A stretch of DNA of 64,000 nt, taken from contig OX637796.1 in assembly GCA_951802425.1 (NCBI GenBank), positions 1,054,001 to 1,118,000 of the forward strand, in the 5' to 3' direction. This DNA is from Clavaria fumosa (taxonomy: Eukaryota; Basidiomycota; Agaricomycetes; Agaricales; Clavariaceae). A program made the position numbers and the translations under genes. How positions within the stretch are numbered: the first letter of the stretch is position 1; every line of letters starts with the position of its first letter. The notes below the pieces were generated by a model. It was not told where the DNA came from. It made no database searches and was given only the letters and a program-made list of their open reading frames with translations. Positions 33,125 to 44,800 of the stretch are shown here, piece by piece.

Positions 33125-34152
33125 CCAAGGAGGAATGGTTGAAAATAGATCTCAGTAGTGCAGTAAAATGTGAACAGGTTCCATTTTACAGCTGTTTGAC
33201 AATCATCTCCCAATAAGACAGTGAAGCATATCTTTATTCAGTATGGATCATATTCATAGCATGGAATATCTAAATGTGCATATTGTGCAGGATGTCAGTC
33301 TCTCCAGATTCTAATAATTCTTTGTAATCTGTGCTCATGTAGTGCAATAGTTTAGCCCTTTTTAAGAGATACCAGATAATCACAAGGAGTATGCCCTGAT
33401 GGATGGCATATTTGGGGCCTTTTATAATGAATTGTGGAATAACAGATAATGATACTGCCTGCATCACTTGCCACATTCAATTACAGATCATAATGGCTCA
33501 ATTTTATGTCCAAATTTGCCATCTAAACTAACCATTTTTTAGTCTATTCAAATGCATATCAGGTTCTAGACAGTGCTTGCTGCATGGTATTCAAAAGGTC
33601 CATCCTTTTCTAAAGAACATCATCTTGCAACATTCCTGATTCAGTTGACAGACCACATTTCATCCTAAGTTCACAGTGGCTCTATTGCATGTTTGGAGGT
33701 TGAGTTTGCTCCAACCTATTGGAAGCCTATTATAAGGCATATTGGTTTTGATTTCACCCTGCTGTATTAAGGTGTATGGTCTCATTTAACACTAATGCAG
33801 TCTCAGATGATGATGACTTTGTAATTTATGTTCCTATCAAATAGCATATCTGATCTATTGCTTCATAAACTCTATATATGCTTCATCCCCAGCCTCTTTG
33901 ATATTATTTGTCATGTAAGGAGAGAAGTGTTTTGAATAGGGTGCTTCAGGCCTTCTTCACTGGTTCCTAAAATGTTCATTGGCTAGCTCTTTTGAAAGGG
34001 CATCATTAGTACCATGAGATCTGTGTATGTATAACATGACTTTGGTATATCGAGTTGATCGGCCAAGCCTATATGACTATATCTCGGCCGACGATTGGCT
34101 GGGCCTATAAAAAGGGCATCAGTCAAAATTGGCTAGGCCTTTTGGATAGGGG
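33125..34152. other. AT-rich gene-poor kilobase
   Basis: No ORF longer than 70 codons with protein character, no tandem repeat, and no recognisable element ends. The last 100 bp contain ggccaagcctata and ggctgggcctata copies (about 34060-34115) with a tataaaaa box at 34105-34115, which could be remnants of a retrotransposon leader or LTR. Confidence 0.5.
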
Positions 34153-35500
34153 GTGGGTGTGCTGAAGGGGGTGGAAGCCCATGCGGTCCTAGGACACATG
34201 GGGTCATGGGTAATGATGGATTATGTCCGTCAGTACTACTGGTGGCCATCAGTGTCTAAAGACATCAATAAGTTTTGTACATCATGTGGTGTGTGCCAGA
34301 CGAGCAAGACTTCCCCGCAGAAGCCGCAAGGGCTTCTACACACCCTTCCGATCTCCAGGCGGCCCTGGGAATCAATAGGAATGGACTTTGTAAGTCCATT
34401 CCCTATGTCAAGAGAGGTGGACTACCTCTGGGTGGTGATTTGCCACCTCACTTCACTGGTACATCTAGTACCAGTTACCATGTCAGTAACGGCAGCAGAG
34501 CTAGCCTGGCTCTTTCTAACCCATGTAGTGAGACTACATGGGCTGCCAGGATCAATTGTGTCTGACTGCGATCCTAGATTCACCTCTGTCTTCTGGCAGG
34601 AAATGCACTGACTACTCGGTGTCAAGCTGCAGATGTCCACAGCTTTCCATCCACAGACGGATGGAGCGATGGAACAGTCGATCCGATCCATGTCTCAGAT
34701 CCTCCGATCTGTGGTCCAACCAGACCAGACGGATTGGGCGGAGCAAATCCCAATGGTCGAATTTGCCATTAACGCGTCAATAAGTGCATCAACAGGGTTT
34801 GCCCCATTTGAGCTCACCTATGGGTACATGCCCCAGATGATGGCAGAGCTGCCAGACGACCTCTGGGTGGTGCCCAGAGGTGTAAGGATGTTTGTGGAGA
34901 AAGCTGCGCTCAACCTTGCAATGGTGCACGATGCGATTATTGAAAGTCATGTCCACCAGACGTTTTATGCTAACCAGCGTAGACGGGCAGAGCACCCATT
35001 TAGAGAGGGACAATTAGTCTACCTCTCAACAGAGAACTTGAATCTCCCTAAAAAAACAAGCTAGAAAGCTCATGCCGAAGTTTATTGGGCCTTACCCAAT
35101 ACGGTCATGTAGACCGGAATTGTCAACATACGAGCTGGAGCTCCCTGACTCGCTAAAGTCGAGGAGAATCCACCTGATATTCCATGTCAGCCGGTTGTGG
35201 TGACATGAGCCAAATGACAATGTGTTGTTCCCACGTTGTGAAGTGAAAGTCTTTTATGACTTTGGTGTGGACTCAAAGGAGGAATGGCTAGTAGATGCCA
35301 TTATTGGCCATAGGTGGGAAGGACGCCACCTAGAATGCGAGGTCCAATGGAACCTTGGGGATATGACTTGGGAGCTGTATATGGGAGTCAAAGAGCTAGC
35401 AGCTCTAGACCACTACCTTGAACTACAAGGTGTAGACTTGTGGAGGGTGCTACCTAGGCGCCCTCAAGCAGAGTGCGGACAGAGCACCTGCGCGGAGTAG
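34153..35500 (+). pseudogene. Gypsy family 2: integrase and chromodomain-like 3' pol fragment, broken
   Basis: Starts abruptly inside integrase: HAVLGHMG with YYWWPSVSKDI and CGVCQTSK (the HHCC zinc site, 34185-34310), WESIGMDFVSPFP, SDCDPRFTSVFW and STAFHPQTDGAMEQSIR (the DDE positions, 34370-34690). Then come a GPY/F-like region (KFIGPYPI, about 35075) and a chromodomain-like end (EVQWNLGDMTWELY, about 35335-35380). TGA at about 34609-34611 replaces an expected arginine (EMH-R-LLG). A frameshift at an A-run near 35050 and another stop at about 35200 follow. RT and everything upstream are absent, so this is a 5'-truncated, inactive copy of a family different from the chromovirus. Confidence 0.88.
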
Positions 35501-35632
35501 TAAACGCGATCGAGCCAGTCTGCGGGGTCGTTAGCCACAGTGATTGAGTCACGTGGTGGCTCCACCGTAAGGTACAAAACCTTAAGAGGGCCTGCCCTCT
35601 TTTTCTCTTTTCTTCATCAACCATTTTTTACA

Positions 35633-37169
35633 ATGGATGATCCGATGGGGGAAACCCCATCTCCTCGCGCTACCTGCACCGCCACCTCTACTGCCACCGC
35701 CGCCATCCCTGGCCTCGTGCCAGGGAACTCGTTACCAACAAGTATCATCAGAATGGCTGGGTTGTCCCAGCCATTGTTGTCACAAGGGGAGGAAACCCTC
35801 CCTTGGGTCCAAGATCGCATGATTCATGTGATCACTCACAGATCCCGGTGCACTCAGTGCATCAGGTTCCATCGTCACATCTTCGAGTCGCTATTGCACT
35901 TGGATGAAGCATTTCAACAAACGCTTAAGGAAGTGCAGGAAAGCGCTAGGCATGAACTTGGGCCGGAGCTCAGGATGATGCAGCGCAAGCTGGACGACTT
36001 GCATGAGGAATATGAGAAGGGCAATGCCCTTTGCACCGGGCACCGGCAAAAGCTTGAAAAAGCTTATGATAGTCTGGATAAGGTTGAGGAGGACCTTAGA
36101 AGTGTGCAGGAGAAAATTCTCTCCTTGACGGAGAAGTTGGCAAGCACCAATGAGGAGCTCGCCGTGTTGCGAACCGCAGCGAAAGGGAAGGGACCTGAAA
36201 GGGATCCCTTGGAGCAGGACCCTAAAAGGGCCCGCATGGCTGTCTTGTACATGGACATAGCACTGCCTATGGGAGACGTGGACGTCCCCATGAACATTGA
36301 GAGGGGTATCCCCCTCTTCCACCTGCTGGTATTAGCCAGCAGAACCCTGATGCCTCATTGAGGCATAAACGAACATTTGTGGAGATGGTGCTTGCGCCTC
36401 CAACAAGGGGTTATCCCTTTAATGCTCCCTGCCCGGACAGGGCTCCGGATGGCTATCCCTGGCCATCGGGGATGTCCACCAAACCCGGTGCGTGGGTTGT
36501 TGAGTTGAAGACGGTTGAGGAGGTGATAGCCCTCAACCAGCAGGTGCATCATGGAGCGCCTGACGGCAGTTACGATATGACTGCTGTAATGAAGATGCGA
36601 TGGGCCATTAAGGAGGCCCAGAAGAATGCAGCAGGAAAGCTGCCTATGCCAGTTGAGGACTGGCTGTTGAGGAACTGGAGAGTTCCTACCGGCATTGAGA
36701 AATTGGCAGACCAGGTGGCATGCCATCTGCAGGGGCAGATGTTGCAAGAGAGCGGAGGGATGGGCGACCCATCCCTGAGGGCAGGACCCTTGGAAGTCGC
36801 AGGAGGGGGAGCACCCTCCTATCCATTGTACCAGACATTGCTGCTGACAGCAGCAAGAGTGGTTGTGCCTCCCATTAGGGAGTTTGTAGAGACCAGGGAG
36901 CTGTTGCTCCCCCAAGAGCTGTGGCTCTCCTTTGTAGGGGAGAAGGGGGAAATTCCCCCTATGAATCCAAAAGGCGACAGAGGCGCAGTGTCAGACCTGT
37001 GCTGCTGGGCCGCCGACATAAGGATGGGCAGAGCGGCCATCCTTGGTATTGATAAAGACGGGGACTCACCCCTGTCCTTTGCATGCAAGGTGGCCATCTG
37101 GCACACCATAATGGCATGCGCACCGTCCCAGGCCCAAATGTGGCGCCTGTTCCTAGCTATGGCTGTAGC
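35633..37169 (+). pseudogene. Gypsy family 2 accessory ORF: coiled-coil protein, frameshifted and 3'-truncated
   Basis: A sense-strand ORF begins at ATG 35633, 130 bp after pol. It is Ser/Thr/Pro-rich at first, then forms a long coiled coil (about residues 95-205, rich in E, K, L: ARHELGPELRMMQRKLDDLH, then EEDLRSVQEKILSLTEKL). It ends at TGA 36359-36361. The protein-like sequence continues in the next frame (QQNPDASLRHKRTFVEMV and on to WRLFLAMAVA), so an indel, probably at the C-run near 36308-36313, split one ORF of about 510 codons. The continuation is cut at 37169 by chromovirus copy 2. It is not similar to gag or pol and has no domain I can name. Confidence 0.65.
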
Positions 37170-37458
37170 TATCAGACTGGGTCTCACACAACTTAAGCAT
37201 AAGGTCATGACGACAATACTAAGATAAGGGGAAAAGAGTACAAAAATGGAAAGGACGCAGTATATATAGCGAGAGCCTCGGGACTTGCCGACTTTCCCAC
37301 GCTCGGACCCTCGGATCACGTGATGCGCCCAGGCCCAGGTCATGTGATCTTACAATTATGTAATCCGACCACAGCCACAGGTCATGTGACCTTCCAACAA
37401 CCCTCCCCAGTTTCTCCACAACTGCACTTTGGGATGGCTTACATAAGCGATCCTAACA
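37170..37458 (-). repeat. Chromovirus copy 2, 3' LTR
   Basis: Reverse complement of the copy 1 LTR with scattered substitutions and small indels (289 versus 291 bp). It contains the same TATA region (tatatatag in inverse sense near 37260) and the atcacgtgat palindrome. The five bases outside its left edge are gtagc; the matching duplicate should lie beyond the window. Confidence 0.92.
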
Positions 37459-38980
37459 TCACCCCCCTTTTAAGGCTGGGCATCCCGACCAGCTAGCTTG
37501 GCCTTGTCAGGGTGGGAGAGGAAGAAGTCCCAGAGAAGCAATGTTACGTTAGTGAGGTTCCTATGGGGCTCCCAAGTGTTTTCCTCCACTGGATATCCCA
37601 ACCACTTCACCAAGTACTTCACCCCATGTCCCACCTTCTTAACATCAAGGATCGCCTCCACATCATACTCCAGGTGGTCATCATCAATCGTAGGGGCGAA
37701 GGGGGAGGCAGGTTCTGAGAAGGGAAGGAAGGGGGGTGGTATGGTGTCAACAGCAACTCATTGAAGACCCGATGGATGCGCCAGGCCTGAGGGAGCTTGA
37801 GGTGATACCCAGCAGGTCCCACCTTCTCCTCAACTGCAAAGGGGCCTGCTCTCTTGTTGTCGAGCTTTTTACAGGGCTGGTCCATCTTCAAGTTTCTAGT
37901 ATCCAGCCAGACCAGATCTCCCTCAGAGTACTCCCGACTTGGGCGTTTCCCCTTATCGTAGCTCTTCTTCATCACTGCCACCGCTTTCTCCATTGCCTCC
38001 TTGGCTGCTCTTTGGGACTCTGTGAGCTTAGCCATCCACTCATCTGCTGCCGGGTTCACCTCAGAAGGTGGCCGGAGCCCCCATTCCATGGGTGTCGTCC
38101 ATAATCGAGGAAGAAAGGTGTCTGTCCTGTTGCTGAGTGCTCACAATTATTAAGAGCAAACTCCGCAGTGGACAACCATTCAGCCCAGTCATCCTGGAGA
38201 TGGTCCACATAAGCCTGGAGATAGATCTCCATCTCCTGGTTTGCCCGTTCCGTCTGTCCATCAGTCTGTGGATGAAAGGCAGTACTTGGATTTGCCTTTA
38301 CCCGGATCATGGAGTAGAACTCCTTCATGAAGCAGGACACGAACTGGGACCCCCGGTCACTCACAACCTTGTGAGGGACTCCATGGTCACGAAACACTCG
38401 ATCCCGGAGGAGACGCACTGCTCCAAGTCCTGTGAGGTCGAGCCCGATCGCTTCGAGCAGTGTCTGTTTCGTGAATTTGTCGACAATAACAAGGATGGCA
38501 TTATGTCCACGGGAGAGGGGGACCGACTATGTCCCATGAGATCACCGACCAGGGACCATCGGGCACCAGATGGGGGTGCAGTGGGGCAGCACGCTTGGTA
38601 CAGTCGGGCTTCGTCCACTGGCATGTCTCACACCCCTCGGCATACCGATCCGCATCTTTTACCATGTCCAGCCACCAATAACCCTTCACTAGTGCTGCTC
38701 TCAACTTCCGGGGCCCAGGGTGTCCAGCAGCGGGGAGGTCATGCTCAAACTCGAGAACGGCCTCATGAGCTCCTAGGGGGACCCAAGTGACTATCCCCTT
38801 TCGCCAGAGTCCAGCACGATCTCGTGTCCACTCATCATCAAGCTCCTCCAGCTTCTGTATGTGTACCGCGCTATTTTTCTGGAGTAGCGTCTCCATTTCC
38901 GATGTGAATGACACACGGACTTCTGTTTCTGAGAAAACCTGCACTGGTGCATCCTCCTCCACCATCTCTCCATAGTCCGG
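37459..38980 (-). pseudogene. Chromovirus copy 2 integrase and chromodomain, frameshifted
   Basis: Reads on the minus strand from EWTRDRAGLWRKG (near 38825) through CETCQWTK, VSDRGSQFVS, TDGQTERANQE and the chromodomain VKWLGYPVEENTWEPHRN to a stop at about 37470. At least three frame changes (near 38510, 38070 and 37640-37690) break it. At the position equivalent to the copy 1 nonsense codon it still has CGA. Confidence 0.9.
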
Positions 38981-39898
38981 TGTAGTGGGTATTACGGTTC
39001 TTGCTGCAACTGCTTGATTACAGTCAAGTCCTTCAGGGGTTCCTGTAAGGCGTTAGAGATTCACCAAACACCCTTGAGGATGTGGAGTATGAATTCAAAA
39101 TATGTGAGAAATAGAAATATACGGTGTCCGGGATATTCTGCTATGTGTCCGATAAAATCCGATAAGGATGGTGCGATAAGACGAAGGGCCGGCAACGACG
39201 GAGGCCAGCGGATCGAAGGTTGCGACGACGGGTGAGCTTAGGTGAGGTTTCTAACAGAGAGAAGGGGTTCAGAAAGCTGTATTTCAGAGAGGTCCGGAGT
39301 GTACTTAAGTACAGTTCTGTAAGTACAGCAAATTGGAATGTACGGAAATGTCCGGAAAACACATGGAACAGCGCCATGTCGCGTGAAGGGTTACATGAAG
39401 GAGTTATATCACAAGGGAAATGAGTAGCTCGGAGGAATGAAATGTCCGATAACTAGCAAATGTCCGGACCGCTCATAAACTGAAGGAAAGTGGGGCTGGT
39501 ACAGCAAAGGGGTACTAAGAACAATGGACAAGGTACTGCAAAGGGTTTGAAACGTTTAAACGATTGAATGGTTGAAAGGGATCATAATATGAAATTTACA
39601 GCATGGTATATGAAATAAAGGAATGGGAATGGAATAGTGTGTATGTCGAGCGCTGACCGTGCTGGAGAGGTGAAATAGAGAGGCGTGGGCGGTGTGTGAG
39701 AGCGGTGGGCTGTGATCGTCACGGGGGATTGAAGACCGAAGTGTCCGACATCGGACATGTATCGGATACTATCGGTCGTTATCGGACGGTGTCGGATCGT
39801 TATCGGTTCGTATCGCACGTAATTTCTTTGGATCGCAAAACATCCGGATAGTCGGTATCTGTCATGTTTCCGTGTTTAGATCGCATATGGTCCTTACA
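38981..39898 (-). repeat. Element A, 3' LTR
   Basis: 918 bp, TGTAGTGGG...TCCTTACA as read on the plus strand. Rich in repeated short motifs tccg, ccgga and atcgg. At its right end, gtatcggatactatcggtcgttatcgg-like copies form an imperfect array (about 39755-39815). Same length and, by eye, same sequence as 47952-48869. Confidence 0.95.
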
Positions 39899-40055
39899 TT
39901 CTCCCGGGGGCTGAAAATGCAACCGCCCTCGGTTGCAACCAAACAAGGCCAAATAACGGTTTGTTGATCGTGAAGTACGCGTCGTGTGGGTGCACATAGG
40001 TCCAAACACACCCTTGTGTTTTCTCCAGCGACAGCAACACGTCAACTCTCCGACA

Positions 40056-41606
40056 ATGGAAAACTTCGATTCTTCAATCTTTCGAAACGCAGTCCAGGCG
40101 ATGACCGAGGCGCAGGCCATGGCGCCGGGCGAGGAGTTGCCGGATCGGGGGCAGGATGGAGAGTGCGCGGAGTGGGTGGGGACGTATGCGGGTGACGCGG
40201 TGCGTGAACGAGAATCTTTCGTACTTTTTTGTATCGCACTGACAACGTTTTTAGGACGATTTTCTTGCCGGATATGTGGCAGCGATCGACGACGACGTGG
40301 AGGTGGACGAGGGACTCGTCCGGGTCGCGCGAAGGCTCAAGAAGTGGCGGAAGCTCCGCGGGGACGAGTGGTCCGCTGAGCGGACGAGAAGGCGGGAGGA
40401 GGTCGAGGCCGAGAAACAGCGCACGAGCGAGGAGAGGGCGGCTACTGAGCGGGCCGCAGCAGAGGCGGAGGCGGAGGAGAGGCGGGCGGAGGCGGCGAGG
40501 GCTGCCGAGAAGAGGGCGCGCCTTGCCCGGGCGCGCTTAATTGTCGTAAGTGACAGCGACGACGAGGGCGAGGCGGCGGCAGCGGCAACAACGACGACGA
40601 CGGGAGCGGCGGAGTCCGGTGCAGCGGCGGTAACAACGACGACGATATCACCGGACGCCGGAGAGCTGCGTGTGGACGAGGTGGCGGCAGGGGAGGATCC
40701 GGACGGTCATCGGACCGTGTGGGGAACCGACGGGGTGACGCCCGTCGGTGTTATCGAGGCGGCGGCGGTGAGTGCGGTGGCCGGGGGAGGCGAGCAGTCG
40801 GTGGAGGAGCCGATGTTCGTGCACCGGGACGGTGCGCGGATGATGGCGACTCCGGTGTGGGTGGAGATCGCGAGGCGGAAGGCAGCGGAGCGAGGGCGAG
40901 GGAGGAGAGGCGGGGCGAAGAGCGACATAGAGTCCCGGGCTGCGCGGCAGCCTGGAGATAAGGTGAGTGGTTAATTAAGATATGTGAGGCTTTTTCGACG
41001 TCTGATATAATGATTAGGAGCACGTTCCGGGGTGCAAGGAGTGCACCCGGAAGTGGCGGGCGTGCTACGGAGTGGAGGGGATAGCGTGCCGGTGGTGCCG
41101 GACGTATAAGGTATCGTGCAGTCTGTCGGCTGTGCGAGGTAAGTGGTATTCTTTTTATTTTTCATGATGAGACAAATGATAGGTGTGTTTCAGGAGCGAA
41201 AACAGAGAGAGCGGCGGTGTCCGGAACGGAAGGTATGTCGAGAAGGTATCGGGTCCGCATTTGCTAACGTATCGGAACAGGTCCGAAGGCGGCGGGAGCG
41301 AGCGGAAGTAAGAGGCCGAGGCGAGGTGCGACGCGGGTACCGGTTCGCGAGGAGACGACGCCGGAGGAGGAGGACGAGATTGAGGAGGATACCAGTGTGG
41401 AGCTGGTGGAGGAGCCGCCGGCAAAGAAGAAGAAGGCGGAGGCGGGACCAAGTCGGAAGGGTAAGGAGCGGGAGGTGGCGCGAGGGGTGTCCGGGAGGGA
41501 GGCGCTCGATAGGGCGCTGGAGATGATGGAGAGGGGGGCGGACCAGGTGAAGGCCGGAGCGGAGCTGCTCCGGATGCTCCTCCTTGGCGAGTCGTTCTCT
41601 AAGTAA
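40056..41606 (+). CDS. Element A antisense accessory gene: coiled-coil protein with Zn2Cys6-type cluster
   Basis: Five exons, 40056-40199, 40255-40962, 41018-41138, 41194-41232 and 41281-41606, with introns of 55, 55, 55 and 48 nt. All are GT-AG and all phases match, giving 445 aa. It is transcribed against gag-pol. Residues 48-150 form a charged, probably helical region rich in E, A and R, followed by SDSDDEGE and an Ala/Thr-rich linker. Residues 290-318 carry C-x2-C-x6-C-x7-C-x2-C-x6-C, the spacing of fungal Zn2Cys6 binuclear clusters that bind DNA. Next is a basic, nuclear-signal-like KRPRRG with an acidic stretch, and a C-terminal amphipathic helix (REALDRALEMMERGADQVKA). The gene is present in elements B and C too. 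Function unknown; control of the element or of host silencing is speculation. Confidence 0.85.
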
Positions 41607-41830
41607 ATATTTTGTTTTTGTTTTTATATATGTTTTTCTTCTTCTATTTGGTATGGTATGTCGTGTGGGATAAGTGAGGAATGTGAGAATGTGAGAAAAT
41701 GGTTGAAAGAACGTCGGGTATAAAGTTTGGACTTGTCCGAAATTTCGATTTTTTTTTTTTTTTTTTTTTTTTTGAAGGTGTGAATCAATGTGAAGTATAG
41801 AAAATGAAGGATATGATGGAGAAAAAATAC

Positions 41831-44800
41831 TTAATGGCGAGGCCGAAGGTTCCGGGTTGCTCCGGAGCGTTGCGGACGAGTTTCTGCAGTGTCGTCGTCG
41901 GTGGTTTCATTATCGGATTCATCGGATAGGTCAGCCGCTTGGTTTTGCTCATCTTCTCTGTCGATAGAGTTGGGTGACGCCTCGTGTATTTGATAGGGAG
42001 AGATGTCCTCGTTTATCTCCGTCGTTTGGTCGATGATAGAAGTGACCGGAATCGATGTTTGCGACCTCGGATAGTAGGGAATGATGCGGAAAGCTGCGTA
42101 GTGGATTTTGGAAACGGCGCCGTCGAGTTCCGAGAGAATATAGGCGCCATATTGTGTTCGGCGAACGACGATCATCGGTCCGAAGAATCGCGGTTTTGTT
42201 TTTCGATTTAATTCCATTTCAACGGCCGAATTGCGGATCAATACCAACGATCCGGGTTGGAAGTCGTAGTCGATAATAGACTTCCGGTGTGCGTCGATGA
42301 ACTGCTTGACGGATTGTTTGCGGGCAGCGAGCACTTTATCGGCGATTGTTGCTAGATCTTCTTCTCGTTTTTGCAGTTGGCGGGCACGAAGGGCTATCAG
42401 TTCCGGAGTGGTCATCGGGGCGTCGGCGGTCGGAATTAAATATGTTGCTTCGGATATGTCGAAGGGGAAAAGCAGTTCGACGCCATGTGCGATGTAAAAT
42501 GGGGAGTGGCCGGTGGACCGTTGGATCGTGGTTCGTTCTGCCCAAATGACTGAGGGTAAAACGTCCGGCCATTTCGATTCGTCTCCATCTGCTGCTTTGA
42601 TTAACGACTCACGGACCGATCGATGGGCACGTTCGATGACGCCGTTAGCGCGGGAGTTGTATCCGGATATACGGATGTGATGGATTCCGTACCGTTTCTT
42701 AAGGAAATCGAGGGCTTTGATAAATGGGGCTCCGTTATCCGTGATAATCTCTTCTACTGCTCCCCATCGGCATAGTATATCTTCGAATATGAAGGTTCCG
42801 AGAAGTCGGGCGGTCTCGTTTCGTAGCGGTCTTGCTTCCGGATATGCGGATAACGAGCATCGGGCGTGGACGAGAAGTCGGAAACCGCGGGCTCTTGGTA
42901 GGAACATAGTATCAATGTGCGCTCGACGGAAAAGACCGGCCGGTGTAGCGACCGTCGGTGGAATGAAGATCTTCCGGATTTGCCGAGTTTGGCATTGGTG
43001 ACAAGTTTTGACAAACCATTTTACGTCTTGATCCAGCACCGGCCACCAGAACCGATTTAGAATACGTGTCCGGATAACGTAAACGCCTTTGTGGCCGAGT
43101 GAATCGTGTGCCTCTGTGATAATTGCGAGACGTTTGTGGTCCGGAGGTACTACTTGGTGGTATCCGTTAGGTCGGCGACGCCATAATTTGTCATCTAGGA
43201 TGAAGAACTCGGATGCGGAGCGGACCAGTCGTCGGAACTGGTTTGCGTCAATGCCGGAGGGACAGATCGGGTTTCGAAGGAAAGATTCAATTTTGCGAAT
43301 CTGTTCTTCTCTTTTGTTTGCTGCATCGGATCGGGGTATAAGGACGGCGGAAGATTCGTTCGGGGTCGGTGATTCCTCGGGTGGTACCGTCGAATTGAGT
43401 AGCGTCGATCCTGTGTAAACTTTGAAGCGAGTATGGGTGATGCCGGCGAGTCGTGTCTCGGATGTGTAGGAAGCGTCCGGTGCTCGATTCATGTGTTCCA
43501 TGGCGAATACGTAGCTCCGATCGATCCATTCTTCGTGATCTTCAGACTCGGTATCTTCTTCACCATCTGCGGCACGTCGGCGTGATAGTCCGTCGGCTCC
43601 GGTGTGCTTATCTGCGGGAATATGAACAAGATCGAAATCGAAGAGTAGTATACCGGCAATCCATCGATTCATGGCAGCGTTGGGTTGAATGTCCGGATTG
43701 TTTAGCATACCCTTAATGAACTTCGCGTCCATTTCGACAGTAAATTTCGGAAGGCCTATAAGGTAAATCCGGTACGACCGAAGTGCGCGGAAGAGTCCGT
43801 ATAATTCGATTTTTGCTTGTGAGTATCGGGCCTCGCGTTCGTTCCAGGTAATGGAGCCAAAGCGGGAGGGATATCGTATTCCATCTTCTCCAATTTGGAA
43901 GAGTGCGAAACCAACGGCGATATTTGATGAGTCGACGGCGAGGATTACGGGTTGTCCGGAGCGGTAGTCGATTGGTCGGATGGCGGATGAGTTCAGAATC
44001 GCGTGTTTGAGTCGGTCCATCGAGTTTTGTTCTTCTTTTTCGAATCTGAATGGCACGTCCTTGCGAGTTAGACTGACAAGAGGTCGGGCAAGTACGGCGT
44101 AGTTTTTAATGAATATCCGGAGTAGTCCGCAAACCCCTAAAAATGATCGGACATCGGTCAGAGTTTTGCAAGGAGGCCAGTCCCGGATACGCTGAACGTT
44201 GGAGGCATCCGGAACTCGTCCTTCGTATGTGCACGTATGTCCGGTAACGACTGCTTCGGGAACGCAAATTGTCGTTTTCTTGCCGTTAAAGGTTCCTCCG
44301 ACTTTCTTGATTCGTTGGAGCACCCGGTTGACGTTATTTAAATGCTCCCAAACAAATCGTCGTATTTGCGGATTCTCAGGGATCGTCTCGTAGGTGCCGT
44401 CCGGAAGCTCGTATCGGGTTTCCGGGCCCTTGATCGCTACATCGTCTACGAATGGGATGGTTACGTGCGGAATTTCATCTTGTAGAACATGCGTGACGTC
44501 TCCATGCATAATCTGCGTCGCGTTGGTGTATCCCATGGGGACGCAGGTGAGCCGTTTTGCTCCGAGAGGGGTTTGAAACGTGGTGAGGTCTCGGCTTCGT
44601 TCGTCCAGAGACCGCTGATCGAAGGAGACGAAAAGGTCGAGTGATCCGTAACATCCGCGTCCGGCGAATGATTCCGCAAAAACCTCCATTATCGGGGGGA
44701 CCGCGGAATCGCCGATAGTGATTTTGTTAAGCGGCTGGAGGTTGTGCACGAGTCGGAGAGACTTTCCGTCTTTCTTTAACACGCAAAACCACTGGGACCG

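Noticed and set aside
39014..39818. Short ORFs that recur identically at 39 kb, 48 kb and 57 kb
   Set aside because: They lie in the three copies of the 918-bp LTR and repeat only because the LTR repeats; no protein character.
41749..41773. T25 tract as a functional element
   Set aside because: Length differs between siblings (25 in A, 31 in C) and it is absent as a pure run in B, so it looks like a slippage-prone tract in the gene-free spacer.
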